Below, piece by piece: positions 15,645-24,708 of a stretch of DNA of 54,736 bases; position 1 is the stretch's first letter; each line of letters begins with the position of its first letter. Position numbers and translations under genes: made by a program. A model generated the notes under the pieces. It was given only the letters and a program-made list of their open reading frames with translations. It did no database searches and was not told the origin of the DNA. This DNA is from Novosphingobium sp. (GTDB lineage: Bacteria; Pseudomonadota; Alphaproteobacteria; Sphingomonadales; Sphingomonadaceae): NCBI GenBank assembly GCA_017744735.1, contig JAGIAR010000018.1, forward strand, positions 1 to 54,736, read 5' to 3'.

Positions 15645-16658
15645 GTGGAGACGATGAAGGCCGCGGTGATGCACGAATTCGGCGGCCCTGACGTGCTGCG
15701 GCACGAGGATTTTCCGCGGCCGGTGCCGGGGCCGGACGAAGTGCTGATCGAGGTCCACGCGGTTTCGGTCAACCGCACGCTCGATCTGGTGGTGCGCGCG
15801 GGCGAATACGGCGCCCCGGTCAAGCTGCCGCATATCCTCGGGGTCGATCCCTCGGGGGTGATCGCCGCGGTGGGCGAGGGAGTAAGCGGGCGGAAGGTGG
15901 GCGACCGGGTCGTGACGCTCCCCTGGCGCAGCAAGCCGGTCGGCCCGCTCGATGCGGTCGGGATGCAGCATCTCGGCGGCTATGCCGAATTCGTGAAGCT
16001 GCCGGCGTCCGCTACTGCGCTGATCCCCGAGGGGCTCGATTTCGCCGAGGCGACGATCGTCACCCGCCACGCGCCGCAGGCGTTCAACCTGCTGCGCGAC
16101 CGGGCCGGACTGAAACCGGGCGAAAGCGTGCTGGTGATGGGCGCTTCGGGCGGGCTGGGCAGTGCGGGCGTGCAGGTCGCGAAACTGATGGGCGCGACGG
16201 TGATCGCCGGGGCGGGCGCGCCCGACCGGGTGGCGGCTGCCATCGCGCTCGGCGCCGTTCACGGTATCGATTATCGCGCCGAGGACCTGACCGCGCGGGT
16301 GCTCGATCTGACCGATGGGCGGGGGGTCGACGTGGTGTTCGAAAACATCGCCGATCCCGTGCTGTTCCCGCAGGCCTTCCACGCGATCGCCCGCCATGGC
16401 CGGCTGGTCACCGCGGGCAGCCATGGCGGGGGCGAGGTGCCGCTCGATGTGAAGCGCCTGTATCTCTACCAGATCGCGGTGATGGGCAGCCTCGGCTTCA
16501 CCAACGAGGATGTCGCCGCCAGCCTCGACGCGGCCGCGCGGGGGGACTTCAAGGTCCTGATCGACGAGGTCATGCCGCTCAGCGAAGCAGCCGAGGCGCA
16601 TCGCCGGGTTGCCGGGCGCGAAGGCGTCGGCAAGGTGATCCTCTCGCCCAAACTGTAG
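15645..16658 (+). CDS. Zinc-independent MDR, quinone oxidoreductase-like
   Basis: A 337-residue MDR protein of the NADPH:quinone oxidoreductase type. It opens with MKAAVMHEFGGPDVL, has no structural-zinc Cys cluster, and carries the NADPH motif GASGGLGSAGVQVAK. It probably reduces an enone or quinone with NADPH. The GTG at 15645 is placed best relative to GGAAAGG; a GTG at 15636 and an ATG at 15654 are alternatives. The 26-bp gap to the divergent kinase leaves little room for a promoter, so transcription signals may overlap the coding ends. It ends 16 bp from a convergent MFS gene. Confidence 0.85.
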   Translation: METMKAAVMHEFGGPDVLRHEDFPRPVPGPDEVLIEVHAVSVNRTLDLVVRAGEYGAPVKLPHILGVDPSGVIAAVGEGVSGRKVGDRVVTLPWRSKPVGPLDAVGMQHLGGYAEFVKLPASATALIPEGLDFAEATIVTRHAPQAFNLLRDRAGLKPGESVLVMGASGGLGSAGVQVAKLMGATVIAGAGAPDRVAAAIALGAVHGIDYRAEDLTARVLDLTDGRGVDVVFENIADPVLFPQAFHAIARHGRLVTAGSHGGGEVPLDVKRLYLYQIAVMGSLGFTNEDVAASLDAAARGDFKVLIDEVMPLSEAAEAHRRVAGREGVGKVILSPKL

Positions 16659-16674
16659 AACAGGCTCTAACACA

Positions 16675-17976
16675 TCAGGCCGCTTCCGCCCGCTCCGCAT
16701 CGCGGACCCAGGTCCGGTTGGCGAGCACCAGCAGCAGTGCCGAAACCAGCGCGGTGGACGAAGCCACGGCCATCGACACGACGATCGCGCGTTCGCCCAT
16801 CTGCGGTGCCAGCGCATCGTTGAGCGCGCCGACGATGAACGGCCCGAGGATGAAGCCCATCAGGCTCGCGACCAGGAAATAGAACGCCGAGGCGGTCGCG
16901 CGCAGATTTCCCGGGGCGACGTTGACGTAGAGCGGATAGCTGACTGCGACGACGAACTGGGTGAACAGCGCCGAGAGCGCGAGGCCGGTCTGCCACAGCG
17001 CCGGGGTGCCGCCGAACAGGAAGGTCAGGTCCGACAGGAACGGCAGCACCGCGACTGCGATCGCCGCGCGGATCTGCCAGCGGATATCGCGCCGCACCAG
17101 CATGCCGACGATCGCCGCCGCGGAAAGCGCGCCGATCAGCCCGGCGATCCCGCGCAGGGTTCCGAAATAGACGCCGACCTCCTGTGGGCCGAGGTGATGC
17201 ACGCGGTCGAGGAAAGTCGGCCCCCAGGTCAGCACGGCACCTTGGTTGATCGCGTTGAAGCCGCCCGCGAAGACCACCAGCAGGTAGGAGGGGGTCTTGA
17301 TGAGCTTCGCCGCACCTTCGATGAAACCGACTTTCGGTGCGGCGCTCGCGCGGACCTTGCGCTGCGGTTCGCGCACCGCGAGGAAAAAGATCACCGCCAC
17401 GACCACGCCCGCCAGGCCCACAACATGATAGGCGGTCCGCCAGCCGTGATGTTCGAGGATCCAGCCGACCAGCGGAAAGCCGATCAAGGGGCCGAGCGAG
17501 ACGGATGCCGACAGCGCGGCGAACGCGATCGTGCGGCTCTTGAGGTCGAACGTGTCCGCGATGAGTGAGGCGGTGGTCGGGTGTCCGGCCGCTTCGCCCG
17601 CGCCGAGGCCGAAGCGTGCGGCGGCAAGTTGCCAGCCGCTGTGGACCGAGCCGGTCAGCGCGGTCACCGCACTCCAGAAGGCGAGCGCCCCGGCGAGGAG
17701 GTTGCGGCGGTTGTAGTTGTCGGCGACCCAGGCGATCGGGATCGCGCAGATCGCATAGCACAGCGCGAAGGGCAGGCCGGCGATCAGCCCGGTGATCGTG
17801 TCCGAAAGATGCAGCTCTTTGGTGAGCTGCGGCATCACCAGCGCGAGCATGCTCCGGTCGACATAGGAGAAGGCGTTCACGAGGCACAGCAGGGCAAGCA
17901 GGAACACTGCCTTACCCATGCTGCGCTGCGCCGGGACGGCGGGCGCGCCGGTTGCAGCGGCGCCCGCCACGCTCAC
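16675..17976 (-). CDS. MFS transporter (spinster-like group)
   Basis: A 433-residue, about 12-TM carrier. The first helix contains NAFSYVDRSMLALV, a signature of the spinster-like/anion-type MFS group, and the loop motif is degenerate (WVADNYNRRNLL). Similar carriers in sphingomonads lie in catabolic clusters, and import of an organic anion is plausible. The start is GTG at 17976, overlapping the MetE-like stop as GTGA, which argues for translational coupling; ATG at 17919 is the alternative. It is the third gene of the SnoaL-MetE-MFS operon. Confidence 0.85.
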   Translation of the reverse strand: MSVAGAAATGAPAVPAQRSMGKAVFLLALLCLVNAFSYVDRSMLALVMPQLTKELHLSDTITGLIAGLPFALCYAICAIPIAWVADNYNRRNLLAGALAFWSAVTALTGSVHSGWQLAAARFGLGAGEAAGHPTTASLIADTFDLKSRTIAFAALSASVSLGPLIGFPLVGWILEHHGWRTAYHVVGLAGVVVAVIFFLAVREPQRKVRASAAPKVGFIEGAAKLIKTPSYLLVVFAGGFNAINQGAVLTWGPTFLDRVHHLGPQEVGVYFGTLRGIAGLIGALSAAAIVGMLVRRDIRWQIRAAIAVAVLPFLSDLTFLFGGTPALWQTGLALSALFTQFVVAVSYPLYVNVAPGNLRATASAFYFLVASLMGFILGPFIVGALNDALAPQMGERAIVVSMAVASSTALVSALLLVLANRTWVRDAERAEAA

Positions 17977-19133
17977 CAGAGCTGCTCTGACGCCAGCCGC
18001 GCGCCTTCGACCATGCTTTCGATCTTGGCCCAGCCGATCTGGTGATGGACCCGGCCCATGCCCATGCCGCAGTCCGTGCCGGCCTGGACGTTCTCCTTGC
18101 CGACCGCATTGGCATAGCGCACCAGCCGCTCGGCGACGAGCTCGGGATGCTCGACCACCTCGGTCTTGTGGCTGACCACGCCGGGGATCAGGATCTTGCC
18201 GGCGGGCAGCTTCACATCCTGCCATACCCGCCATTCGTGCTCGTGCTGCACGTTGCCGGCCTCGACGCTGTAGGCCTGGATGTTGAGGCTCAGCATCAGG
18301 TCGACGATGTGCTTGAGCGGAAGGTCTTCCGAGTGCGGGCCGTTCCAGCTGCCCCAGCAGCAGTGATAGCGGATGCTCTCGGCCGGAATGTTGCGGATCG
18401 CGTGGTTCAGCGCGTCGACGCGGATTTTCGCGTAGCGGCGGTATTCCTCGATCGTCGGCTTGGGATAGATCGTCGGCCAGCTGTCGCAGATGCCCGGATC
18501 GTCGATCTGGACGATCAGCCCGGCGTCGACCACCGCTTCGTATTCGGGGCGCATCACCTCGGCCAGCGCTTCGATGAAGTCGTCTTCCTTGTCGTAATAT
18601 TCGTTGAAGATGAAGTGATCGAGCCAGCCCGGCGCGATCACCGGGAAGAACGCCTCGACATCGGTGCGGCCGCCGAGGGCCTTCTTGAAATTGGCGATCT
18701 CGTCATGCAGCGTGTCGAGGCTGAGGCTCTCCAAAGGCCCGGTGCAGACGATCTTCTTCGGACGGGCGACCGAGGGGCGCTTGGAATCGACCTCGGCGTA
18801 ATATTCGTCGAACCGGTCGCGTTCGCGCGACTTGAACACGGTCGCGCCGACTTCGCCTTCCTTGAGCTCGCGCTGCTCGATCCCGCCCATGCGCTTGCTG
18901 TAATAGGTGAAGTCGCGGCGGCGGCCGAGCTCGCCGTCGCTGATGATGTCGACGCCCAGATCGACCTGGTGCTGGACCACGTCCTCGATCGCGCGCTGGC
19001 GCAGCTCGGCATAGGCGGCGTCTTCCGGCGCGGCGCCCTGGCCGACCTTCATGTCGAGCGGTTCGAATTCGCGCAGCGAAGCCGAGAGGCGGCCGGCGTG
19101 GGTGCAGAGGATACGGTCGGTGCTGTGGCGCAC
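17973..19133 (-). CDS. MetE catalytic-domain-like protein (divergent subgroup)
   Basis: A 386-residue protein of the cobalamin-independent methionine synthase catalytic fold. Zinc ligands can be placed at YHCCWG (His-x-Cys), the Glu of SVEAGN and the Cys of GTDCGMG. It diverges from the other two copies in this window: the HICRGN and SPQCGFAS motifs are replaced. The N-terminal half of true MetE is missing. It sits between a SnoaL-like exported protein and an MFS carrier, overlapping the latter by 4 bp. Start GTG at 19133 follows GGGAG. Role inferred: zinc-dependent methyl or thiol transfer on the cluster substrate. Confidence 0.8.
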   Translation of the reverse strand: MRHSTDRILCTHAGRLSASLREFEPLDMKVGQGAAPEDAAYAELRQRAIEDVVQHQVDLGVDIISDGELGRRRDFTYYSKRMGGIEQRELKEGEVGATVFKSRERDRFDEYYAEVDSKRPSVARPKKIVCTGPLESLSLDTLHDEIANFKKALGGRTDVEAFFPVIAPGWLDHFIFNEYYDKEDDFIEALAEVMRPEYEAVVDAGLIVQIDDPGICDSWPTIYPKPTIEEYRRYAKIRVDALNHAIRNIPAESIRYHCCWGSWNGPHSEDLPLKHIVDLMLSLNIQAYSVEAGNVQHEHEWRVWQDVKLPAGKILIPGVVSHKTEVVEHPELVAERLVRYANAVGKENVQAGTDCGMGMGRVHHQIGWAKIESMVEGARLASEQLW

Positions 19134-19156
19134 GGTGTCTAACTCCCGATTTCAGG

Positions 19157-19167
19157 TTGTTGTACGG
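19157..19167. promoter_or_regulatory. Degenerate operator-like motif TTGTTGTACGG
   Basis: A weak match to TTGT-N3-ACAA (two mismatches) in the 36-bp gap between the SnoaL-like and MetE-like genes. It may be an internal site or chance. Confidence 0.25.
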
Positions 19168-19169
19168 TG

Positions 19170-19706
19170 TTACTGGCCGACGTTGGCGATCCGCACGATG
19201 CTGCGGTGGCTGAGCTTCCAGCCTTCCGCAGTGCGGACGTATTCGTCGTTGTTCTGGGCGATCAGCGTGGGCGCGAGGGCCTTGTTGTTGCCGTCGGTGG
19301 TGCTGAAGAAATAGATCGCGACCTTGGAGACGCCGCGCGCATGGTCGCGGTCGATCACGTCGATCGCCTGGTTGGTGATCGAGTGCAGCCGGCCGTGGTC
19401 GGGCGCCCAGTCGGCGGTGCGGGTCTGCCAGTATTTGCGGATCGCGTCGCGGCCGACCATGGTGTTGCCGAGCACTTCCCACACGCCGTCGGGCGCAAAG
19501 GCCTGGGCGAGCGCGTCGGGATCCTTCGCGTCGAGCGCGAGGGCGTATTTGAACGAGGCGGTCTCGCACAGCTGCTGGATCGTCGCGATCTCGGTGTCGG
19601 TCAGCGGGGGCTGGGCCGCGGCCGGCGGAGTGTCCGCGGCGGTGCAGGCGGCGGCCGGCAGCACCATCGCCGCAGCGAGAGCGAGGGACGGGAACAGGGC
19701 GCGCAT
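19170..19706 (-). CDS. Exported SnoaL/NTF2-like protein
   Basis: A 178-residue protein with a signal peptide ending PAAACTAAD (Cys21 could be lipidated, though the lipobox is not ideal). The mature part has the NTF2/SnoaL cone fold pattern: an N-terminal helix pair (TIQQLCETASFKYALALDA), LAQAFAPDGVWEV, GRDAIRKYW, and a C-terminal strand WKLSHRSIVRI. Such folds act as dehydratases, isomerases or binding proteins, but catalytic residues cannot be assigned here. ATG at 19706 starts the signal peptide. It is first in the operon with MetE-like and MFS genes, with a strong operator-like motif about 52 bp upstream. Confidence 0.78.
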   Translation of the reverse strand: MRALFPSLALAAAMVLPAAACTAADTPPAAAQPPLTDTEIATIQQLCETASFKYALALDAKDPDALAQAFAPDGVWEVLGNTMVGRDAIRKYWQTRTADWAPDHGRLHSITNQAIDVIDRDHARGVSKVAIYFFSTTDGNNKALAPTLIAQNNDEYVRTAEGWKLSHRSIVRIANVGQ

Positions 19707-19757
19707 CGAAGTCTCCCACTGCGGAGTCTTCTGCTCCGTCAAGATTGCTATCAAAAA

Positions 19758-19768
19758 GTGTATAACAA
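19758..19768. promoter_or_regulatory. Operator-like motif (minus strand TTGTTATACAC)
   Basis: TTGT-N3-ACAA with one mismatch, upstream of the SnoaL-MetE-MFS operon. The extended 17-mer AATTGTTATACACTTTT is identical, on the opposite strand, to the one at 12734-12750, although the downstream genes are unrelated. Confidence 0.65.
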
Positions 19769-19791
19769 TTCAATCCGGACAGCGCAACGCC

Positions 19792-21198
19792 TCACGATGC
19801 TTCGTCCGGGTGAATTTCCTGAAGATCCCGCGGCAACTGCCCCCACAACCTGATCGTCGAAACCAGCCCGATCGCAACGATCGTCAGCATCGCGATGCGG
19901 TAATCGATCACCGCCGGGTCCGCCCGCCCGCCGGCCTGGGCCGATAGCGAGACGATCACCGCAGTCGCAGACACCGCGATCGCGTTGAACAATTGCATCG
20001 CAATGTTCGCGACGACGTTGCCCGAGCTCAGGTGCGCCTTGGTCAGCGTCGCGAAGCTGAGCGAAGTCATGCCGGTGAACACCAGCGAGCGGGCGATGCC
20101 GGCCACCGTCAGCGCAACCACCAGCAGCGGAACCAGCCAGTGGCCAGGCTGGGCGAGCGCGATCGCCGCCAGCGCGACCAGCCCGGCCATGCTCGCCCAG
20201 ATCACCGTCTCGCGATAGCCGAAGCGCTGATAGGCCGGCTGGGTCGCCGGCTTGGTGACGAGATCGCCGCCGTTGAGCGCGATCAGCAGCAGGCCGGCCA
20301 CGAAGGGGCTGAAGCCGAAGCCCAGCTGGAACAGCAGCGGCAGCGCCAGCAGCATCGATCGCGCCGGCAGCCGCACCACCGCCCCGGCGCCGATCGCGGC
20401 CGTGCGGAAGCCGGGGATGCGCATCGCCTCGAGCGAGACGATCGGATCGGGATGGCGCCTGATGTGCTGCAGCGTCGCCCACGCCAGCACCGCACCGATC
20501 GCCAGAAGCGTCCAGGGCAGAGGCCGCAGCAGGCCGCCGGTCAGCCGGTCGAAGCCGGTCAGCAGGCACATCAGCGCCGCGCTGAGCAAGGTGGTGCCGA
20601 CAAGGTCGAACTTGCGGGCGGGATCGGGCGGGATCGCCGGGATCCGCAGCCATGCCACCACGAACAGGACGGCCGCGATCGGCAGGTTCAGCAGGAAGAT
20701 ATATTCCCACCGCGCGTAGTCGACGATGAAGCCGCCGATCGACGGGCCGAGCGTCGGCGCGACCAGCATCGGCATGGCGGTGATCGCGAGCGCGTCGACC
20801 AACTCGTCCTTGGGAGTCTCGCGCAGCAGGATCAGCCGCCCGACCGGGGTCAGCAATGCGGCGGCGGCGCCTTGCAGCGCCCGCGCAAGGATGAAAGGCC
20901 AGTAGCTTTCCGCAACGGCGCAGAGCGCGGAGGACGCCGCGAACCCGACCGTCGCGATCAGGAACACCCGGCGCGGGCCGAAACGGTCCGCCGCCCAGCC
21001 GCTGATCGGCAGCATCGCGACGAGCATGGTCAGGTAGATCGTGATCGACAGGCTGAGCGAGACAGGCGGTACGCCGAGCGCCCGCGAAATCTCTGGAAGC
21101 GCGATCGCCAGCACCGCCCCGTCGAGCTGCGCCATGAACATCGAGACCGCGACGACGATCACGACGTCGCGGCTCCTGAGGCTGAGGAACCGCTTCAC
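19792..21198 (-). CDS. MFS transporter, DHA2 (EmrB/QacA) family
   Basis: A 468-residue carrier with about 14 predicted helices. The N-terminal FMAQLDGAVLAIALPEI segment and loop motif GWAADRFGPRRVF identify the DHA2 drug:proton antiporter family, which normally works with 14 helices. It probably exports hydrophobic or aromatic compounds. The start is GTG at 21198 with GGGGACGAA just upstream. It follows the small membrane protein gene by 76 bp on the same strand and may be last in the DoxX operon starting at 21968. Confidence 0.85.
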   Translation of the reverse strand: MKRFLSLRSRDVVIVVAVSMFMAQLDGAVLAIALPEISRALGVPPVSLSLSITIYLTMLVAMLPISGWAADRFGPRRVFLIATVGFAASSALCAVAESYWPFILARALQGAAAALLTPVGRLILLRETPKDELVDALAITAMPMLVAPTLGPSIGGFIVDYARWEYIFLLNLPIAAVLFVVAWLRIPAIPPDPARKFDLVGTTLLSAALMCLLTGFDRLTGGLLRPLPWTLLAIGAVLAWATLQHIRRHPDPIVSLEAMRIPGFRTAAIGAGAVVRLPARSMLLALPLLFQLGFGFSPFVAGLLLIALNGGDLVTKPATQPAYQRFGYRETVIWASMAGLVALAAIALAQPGHWLVPLLVVALTVAGIARSLVFTGMTSLSFATLTKAHLSSGNVVANIAMQLFNAIAVSATAVIVSLSAQAGGRADPAVIDYRIAMLTIVAIGLVSTIRLWGQLPRDLQEIHPDEAS

Positions 21199-21274
21199 TT
21201 CGTCCGTCCCCGGCAGGTCTCTTGCGATGCGCGCATGTGCGATGCGCTAGCCGGGAACGGCGCGAAGGGAAACG

Positions 21275-21505
21275 TCAGAGGATCTTGTCTTCCTCGGTTT
21301 CCTGGGCGGTGAAGCTGTGCGGCAGTTGCCGCTTGGCCTTGCTGCGGCTGCGGATGAAGGTGATGATCAGGCCGGCCACGCCGGCAATGGTGCCGCACAT
21401 CTCGAAATTGGTCATTTCGAGCGGGTTGAGGCTCATCATGTCGTATTTGCCGTCGATCGCGAAAGCGAAGGTGGCGTGCGACCAGGCGAAGAGTTCGGGG
21501 GTCAT
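21275..21505 (-). CDS. Small single-TM protein next to DoxX-like gene
   Basis: A 76-residue protein with one probable membrane segment (CGTIAGVAGLIITFI) followed by a basic stretch (RSRSKAKR), so the C-terminus is expected inside. No family recognised. ATG at 21505 has GGGAGAG 5 bp upstream, and the gene starts 13 bp after the DoxX-like stop, so the two are co-transcribed and may form a membrane complex. A comparable DoxX plus tiny-TM pair occurs at 29514-30082. Confidence 0.65.
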   Translation of the reverse strand: MTPELFAWSHATFAFAIDGKYDMMSLNPLEMTNFEMCGTIAGVAGLIITFIRSRSKAKRQLPHSFTAQETEEDKIL

Positions 21506-21518
21506 AGGTCTCTCCCGC

Positions 21519-21968
21519 TCAGAAGGATTTCGTGATGCGCGAGGGATCGCGCCAGACGGGTTGCGGTGCCGTGCGGAACTTGAGCATCGGGTAGAAGTAG
21601 TTCGCGTAGGCGGCCAGCAGGATGCAGTGCATCACCAGGTTCCGGGTGACCGACAGTTGCACGTGCGGCAACGGCGACCAGGGCACATTGACCAGGAAGA
21701 TGTTCAGCGTGACCGGCATCAGCACCACCAGCCCCAGCGGGACGAAACGGTTGGTCACCAGCGTCAGGCCGCCGATGATCTCGCAGACCTTGGCGAAGGT
21801 GAACAGCTTGAGCTGCATCGCGGCGTAGACGAATTCGTTGCCGGTCGAGTCGGTCACCACCGGCTGCGGCCAGAACAGGAAGAAATAGTTCAGCCCCGAG
21901 ACGAGATTGAACCCGCCCAGGTAATAGCGGCAGAATTCCACGCCGTATTTTTCGATCGCGCGCCACAT
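21519..21968 (-). CDS. DoxX-like integral membrane protein
   Basis: A 149-residue protein with about four hydrophobic helices. The pattern GGFNLVSGLNYFFLF, then KVCEIIGGLTLVTNRFVPLGLVVLMPV, is shared with the other DoxX-like proteins in this window (compare VIETVVGICLLTNRFVPLAA at 29514), and matches the DoxX/SURF4-type small membrane family. DoxX relatives act as membrane subunits of oxidoreductases, but no cofactor ligands are evident. ATG at 21968. It is divergent from a second DoxX-like gene at 22115. Confidence 0.75.
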   Translation of the reverse strand: MWRAIEKYGVEFCRYYLGGFNLVSGLNYFFLFWPQPVVTDSTGNEFVYAAMQLKLFTFAKVCEIIGGLTLVTNRFVPLGLVVLMPVTLNIFLVNVPWSPLPHVQLSVTRNLVMHCILLAAYANYFYPMLKFRTAPQPVWRDPSRITKSF

Positions 21969-22049
21969 GGGCCCCGTCCTCTCATGGTTATCCTTGGTGC
22001 AAGGAATCGTGCGTCCCTCTCATGCATGGTCTAGCTTCGCGGGGCATGA

Positions 22050-22060
22050 TCGTCTACCAA
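22050..22060. promoter_or_regulatory. Degenerate operator-like motif TCGTCTACCAA
   Basis: An 11-mer differing at two positions from TTGTCTAACAA, placed between divergent DoxX-like genes. Position supports a regulatory role; the match is imperfect. Confidence 0.35.
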
Positions 22061-22114
22061 TAAGATATTCATTTTTGACGGGCGGGACAAATCCGCCGTG
22101 CAGGAGAGGGTGGA

Positions 22115-22765
22115 ATGGCAAGAGTGTCGTTGAACGATCGCGACTTTGCAATCGTCGCGGTCCGCTGGCTGCTGGGCATCCAGTCGCTCGGTTCGGGCAT
22201 CAATTGGTGGATCAAGATTCTCCCGTTCCCCAATATGCACGAACCGCTGGTCGGCCCGGTCAAGCACGAGATCCTGCGCACGATGATCGAGTCGGGCTGG
22301 ATGTTCACCTCGGCCAAGGTGATCGAGATCCTTCTCGGCCTCGCGCTGATCTTCAACCGCCATGCGGTGCTGGCGCTGGTGATCGGCTTTCCGGTGATGC
22401 TGATGACCTTCCTGCTCGATCTGTGGCCCTTCACCGCCAACATCGTGCCGTTCCTCAGTGGCGACCTGTCCTTCGCGGCGCTGTGGGCCAGCTTCCTCGA
22501 CATGCTGTTCTTCGGCGGCGGGGTGTTCGTGATGCAGGCCTATCTGATGAGCGAATATTTCCCGGATTATCGCCGGCTGTTCGTGGTCAGGCCGAACGAC
22601 GCCGATGCGCCCGCCTGGTCTTCGGTGCTCGAAGCCGGCTGGCTCAAGCTCACGTTGCGCTGGCTCAGCTATACCGTCGGCATGCTCTCGACGCTGTGGG
22701 TGATCACCATGGCGCTGCATATCGTGCCGTGGAGCAGCCTCGCGATCATGGCTCCGCCGAAGTAA
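22115..22765 (+). CDS. DoxX-like integral membrane protein (longer form)
   Basis: A 216-residue membrane protein with about five hydrophobic helices. It carries the same core as the shorter DoxX-like proteins (SLGSGINWW, then KVIEILLGLALIFNRHAVLALVIGF split over two helices), plus an extra C-terminal hydrophobic pair (LRWLSYTVGMLSTLWVITMAL). Start ATG at 22115 follows AGGAGAGGG. It is divergent from the DoxX-like gene at 21519 and convergent with a cytochrome b561-like gene 20 bp away. An electron-transfer or quinone-linked membrane role is possible but not shown. Confidence 0.72.
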   Translation: MARVSLNDRDFAIVAVRWLLGIQSLGSGINWWIKILPFPNMHEPLVGPVKHEILRTMIESGWMFTSAKVIEILLGLALIFNRHAVLALVIGFPVMLMTFLLDLWPFTANIVPFLSGDLSFAALWASFLDMLFFGGGVFVMQAYLMSEYFPDYRRLFVVRPNDADAPAWSSVLEAGWLKLTLRWLSYTVGMLSTLWVITMALHIVPWSSLAIMAPPK

Positions 22766-22785
22766 GCGTTGGGCGCGGGTGCGGG

Positions 22786-23313
22786 TCAGCCGATCCGCAT
22801 CCGCGCCAGCAGCCGGTCGCGCTGGACGAACTGGTGCCACAGCGCCGCGCAGACATGCACCAGCACCAGCACCGCCATCGTTATCCCGCCGACGACATGC
22901 GCTCGATGCGCCGCGTCGGCGAGCGACTTGGTCACCGGCGCCTTCGGCACGTCGATCAGGCCGAACCAGTTGAGTGGGTAGGGACCGCCCGAACTCAGCA
23001 GGTAACCGAGCACCGGCAGGCCCAGCAGGAACGCATAGAACACCCAGTGGACGAGGTGCGCGGCGCTGCGCTGCCAGGCTGGAGTCGTGTCCGGCAGCGG
23101 GGGCGGGGGATGGCCGATCCGCCAGGCCAGCCGCGCCAGGGTCAGCACGAATACTGTCATCCCGAGCCACTTGTGCAGCATCAGCATGGCGAATTCGTCG
23201 ATCCTGTCCCTGAGCGGCTCGGCGCCGAGGCCGAGCAGGATCAGCACGATCACCAATGCGGCGGTGAGCGAGTGAAGCCCTGCCGCAAAGCGATCGTATA
23301 TCGGCAGGTCCAT
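22786..23313 (-). CDS. Cytochrome b561-type membrane protein
   Basis: A 175-residue four-helix protein of the bacterial cytochrome b561 (CybB/YodB) family. Candidate haem-ligating His residues are in helix 1 (GLHSLTA), helix 2 (LHKWLGM), helix 3 (HLVHWVFY) and helix 4 (HRAHVVGG and LVHVCAALWH). These proteins pass electrons between the quinone pool and periplasmic partners. ATG at 23313 gives the expected short N-terminus (MDLPIYDRF). It starts 10 bp after the flavin monooxygenase gene at 23324, so both are in one operon. Confidence 0.85.
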   Translation of the reverse strand: MDLPIYDRFAAGLHSLTAALVIVLILLGLGAEPLRDRIDEFAMLMLHKWLGMTVFVLTLARLAWRIGHPPPPLPDTTPAWQRSAAHLVHWVFYAFLLGLPVLGYLLSSGGPYPLNWFGLIDVPKAPVTKSLADAAHRAHVVGGITMAVLVLVHVCAALWHQFVQRDRLLARMRIG

Positions 23314-23323
23314 CGTTGCGGTC

Positions 23324-24559
23324 CTATTTGCGGCGGGGGACGGCGAACTCGCCCTGCTTGAGCCCGGCGGCGCGCCGGCCATAGCCGGTCATCGCACGGT
23401 CCCAGGTGAAGGCGAAGTGCTGCGCAGCCGAATTGAGATCGCGAAACACCCGCTGTATCTCGCTGCCATTGTAGATCGCGCTGCCGCCCGCGACCTCGAA
23501 GATACGATTGGCGGCATGACGCGCGCGCTGGACCGCGAAGGCCCAGTTGCGCGGGATTTGTGCGCGCTGGAGCTGCGAGATGTCGGACGGGTCCTTCGCC
23601 CGGTCGATCATCTCCGCGTCGGCGATCACGAGGGCGAGCGCTGCGTCGATCTCGGCCGAGACTTCGCCGATCCGGGCGAGCGTGGCGGACTGTTCCGCAA
23701 CTTCGAGCGGATCGGCATCGGCGAGTCTCTTGCCCAGATCTTCCGCGAAACGCTTCACCATCCCCTTGGCCATGCCGAGCGGTGCGCCGACGATCGAGAA
23801 GGGCGCGATGTCGGCGAAGGGCATGCGATAGATCGCGCCCTCGTGCATCTGCGCGCCCGGGGTAGAGCCCGAGAGCATGTCGGCGAAGTTCACGCTGCGG
23901 TGCGCCGGGATGAAGGCGTTGTCGATCTTGATCGAACGGCTGCCGGTTGCCCGCATGCCCATGGTCTGCCAGTCGTCGACCACCTGGATGTCGGTCTTGG
24001 GTACGACGAAGAAGCGCGGCTCCATGCTGCCGTCGGCCTTTTTCACCGCATTGCCGATGATCACCCAGTTCGCGTAGTCGATGCCGGAGCAGAACCTGCC
24101 GTTGCCGCCGGTGAGCTTGTAGCCGTCTTCATATTCGACGATTTCGCCGTTGAGGCGGAACACGGTGCCGATCAGCGTGGTCGGATCGGCCATGATCTCG
24201 CGCTGGGCTTGCTCGGGGAACAGGTTGATCAGCCAGCTATGGCCGGCCAGCACGCCATAGATCCACGCGGCCGAGCCGGAGACGGAACCGATTTCCGCGG
24301 TCACCCGCACCAGATCGGCAAAGCTCAGCTCCGAACCGCCGAGGTTCTCCGGCATTACCAGCCCGAACAGGCCCGAGGCGCGAATCCGGTCCACCAGCGC
24401 ATCCGAAAGGTGGCGGTCGGCTTCGGACGAGCCGTCGACCGCGGCGATCTCGGGGAGAAGCTCGCGCACCCGCGCGAGCGCCACGGCACTTGAGGCCACG
24501 ACCGGGCGACCGGACATGGTTCCGGGCTTTTCCGCGTTCGTCAGCATCTCACTCGCCAT
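23324..24559 (-). CDS. Flavin-dependent monooxygenase, acyl-CoA dehydrogenase fold (HsaA/HpaH-C2 type)
   Basis: A 411-residue protein with the acyl-CoA dehydrogenase fold: N-terminal helical domain (RVRELLPEIAAVDG...), a central beta domain with a YKLTGGNGRFCSGIDYANW stretch, and a C-terminal helical domain ending near FAFTWDRAMTGYGRRAAG. The GGNGRFCSG-type motif and the missing catalytic Glu context fit oxygenase members such as HsaA and p-hydroxyphenylacetate hydroxylase C2, which hydroxylate phenols with reduced flavin from a separate reductase. A matching reductase is at 28040. Start ATG 24559 follows GGAGGG. It is divergent from the extradiol dioxygenase gene, with an operator-like motif between. 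Confidence 0.82.
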   Translation of the reverse strand: MASEMLTNAEKPGTMSGRPVVASSAVALARVRELLPEIAAVDGSSEADRHLSDALVDRIRASGLFGLVMPENLGGSELSFADLVRVTAEIGSVSGSAAWIYGVLAGHSWLINLFPEQAQREIMADPTTLIGTVFRLNGEIVEYEDGYKLTGGNGRFCSGIDYANWVIIGNAVKKADGSMEPRFFVVPKTDIQVVDDWQTMGMRATGSRSIKIDNAFIPAHRSVNFADMLSGSTPGAQMHEGAIYRMPFADIAPFSIVGAPLGMAKGMVKRFAEDLGKRLADADPLEVAEQSATLARIGEVSAEIDAALALVIADAEMIDRAKDPSDISQLQRAQIPRNWAFAVQRARHAANRIFEVAGGSAIYNGSEIQRVFRDLNSAAQHFAFTWDRAMTGYGRRAAGLKQGEFAVPRRK

Positions 24560-24617
24560 ATTTGCCCTCCATTCGGCACCTTCCCCACCGGTGGCGGAAT
24601 TGACCGCCATTCGGTGA

Positions 24618-24628
24618 TTGTTATACAC
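24618..24628. promoter_or_regulatory. Operator-like motif TTGTTATACAC
   Basis: The same 11-mer as at 12736 and, inverted, 19758. It lies between the divergent hydroxylase (24559) and ring-cleavage dioxygenase (24709) genes, so one site could control both. Confidence 0.65.
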
Positions 24629-24708
24629 TTGAGTATCCGATATTGGGCAACACTTCAAGGCTCCTCGGTCGAGTGATAGAGCGGGGGGCCTTTCCGGGAG
24701 CGAGAGCG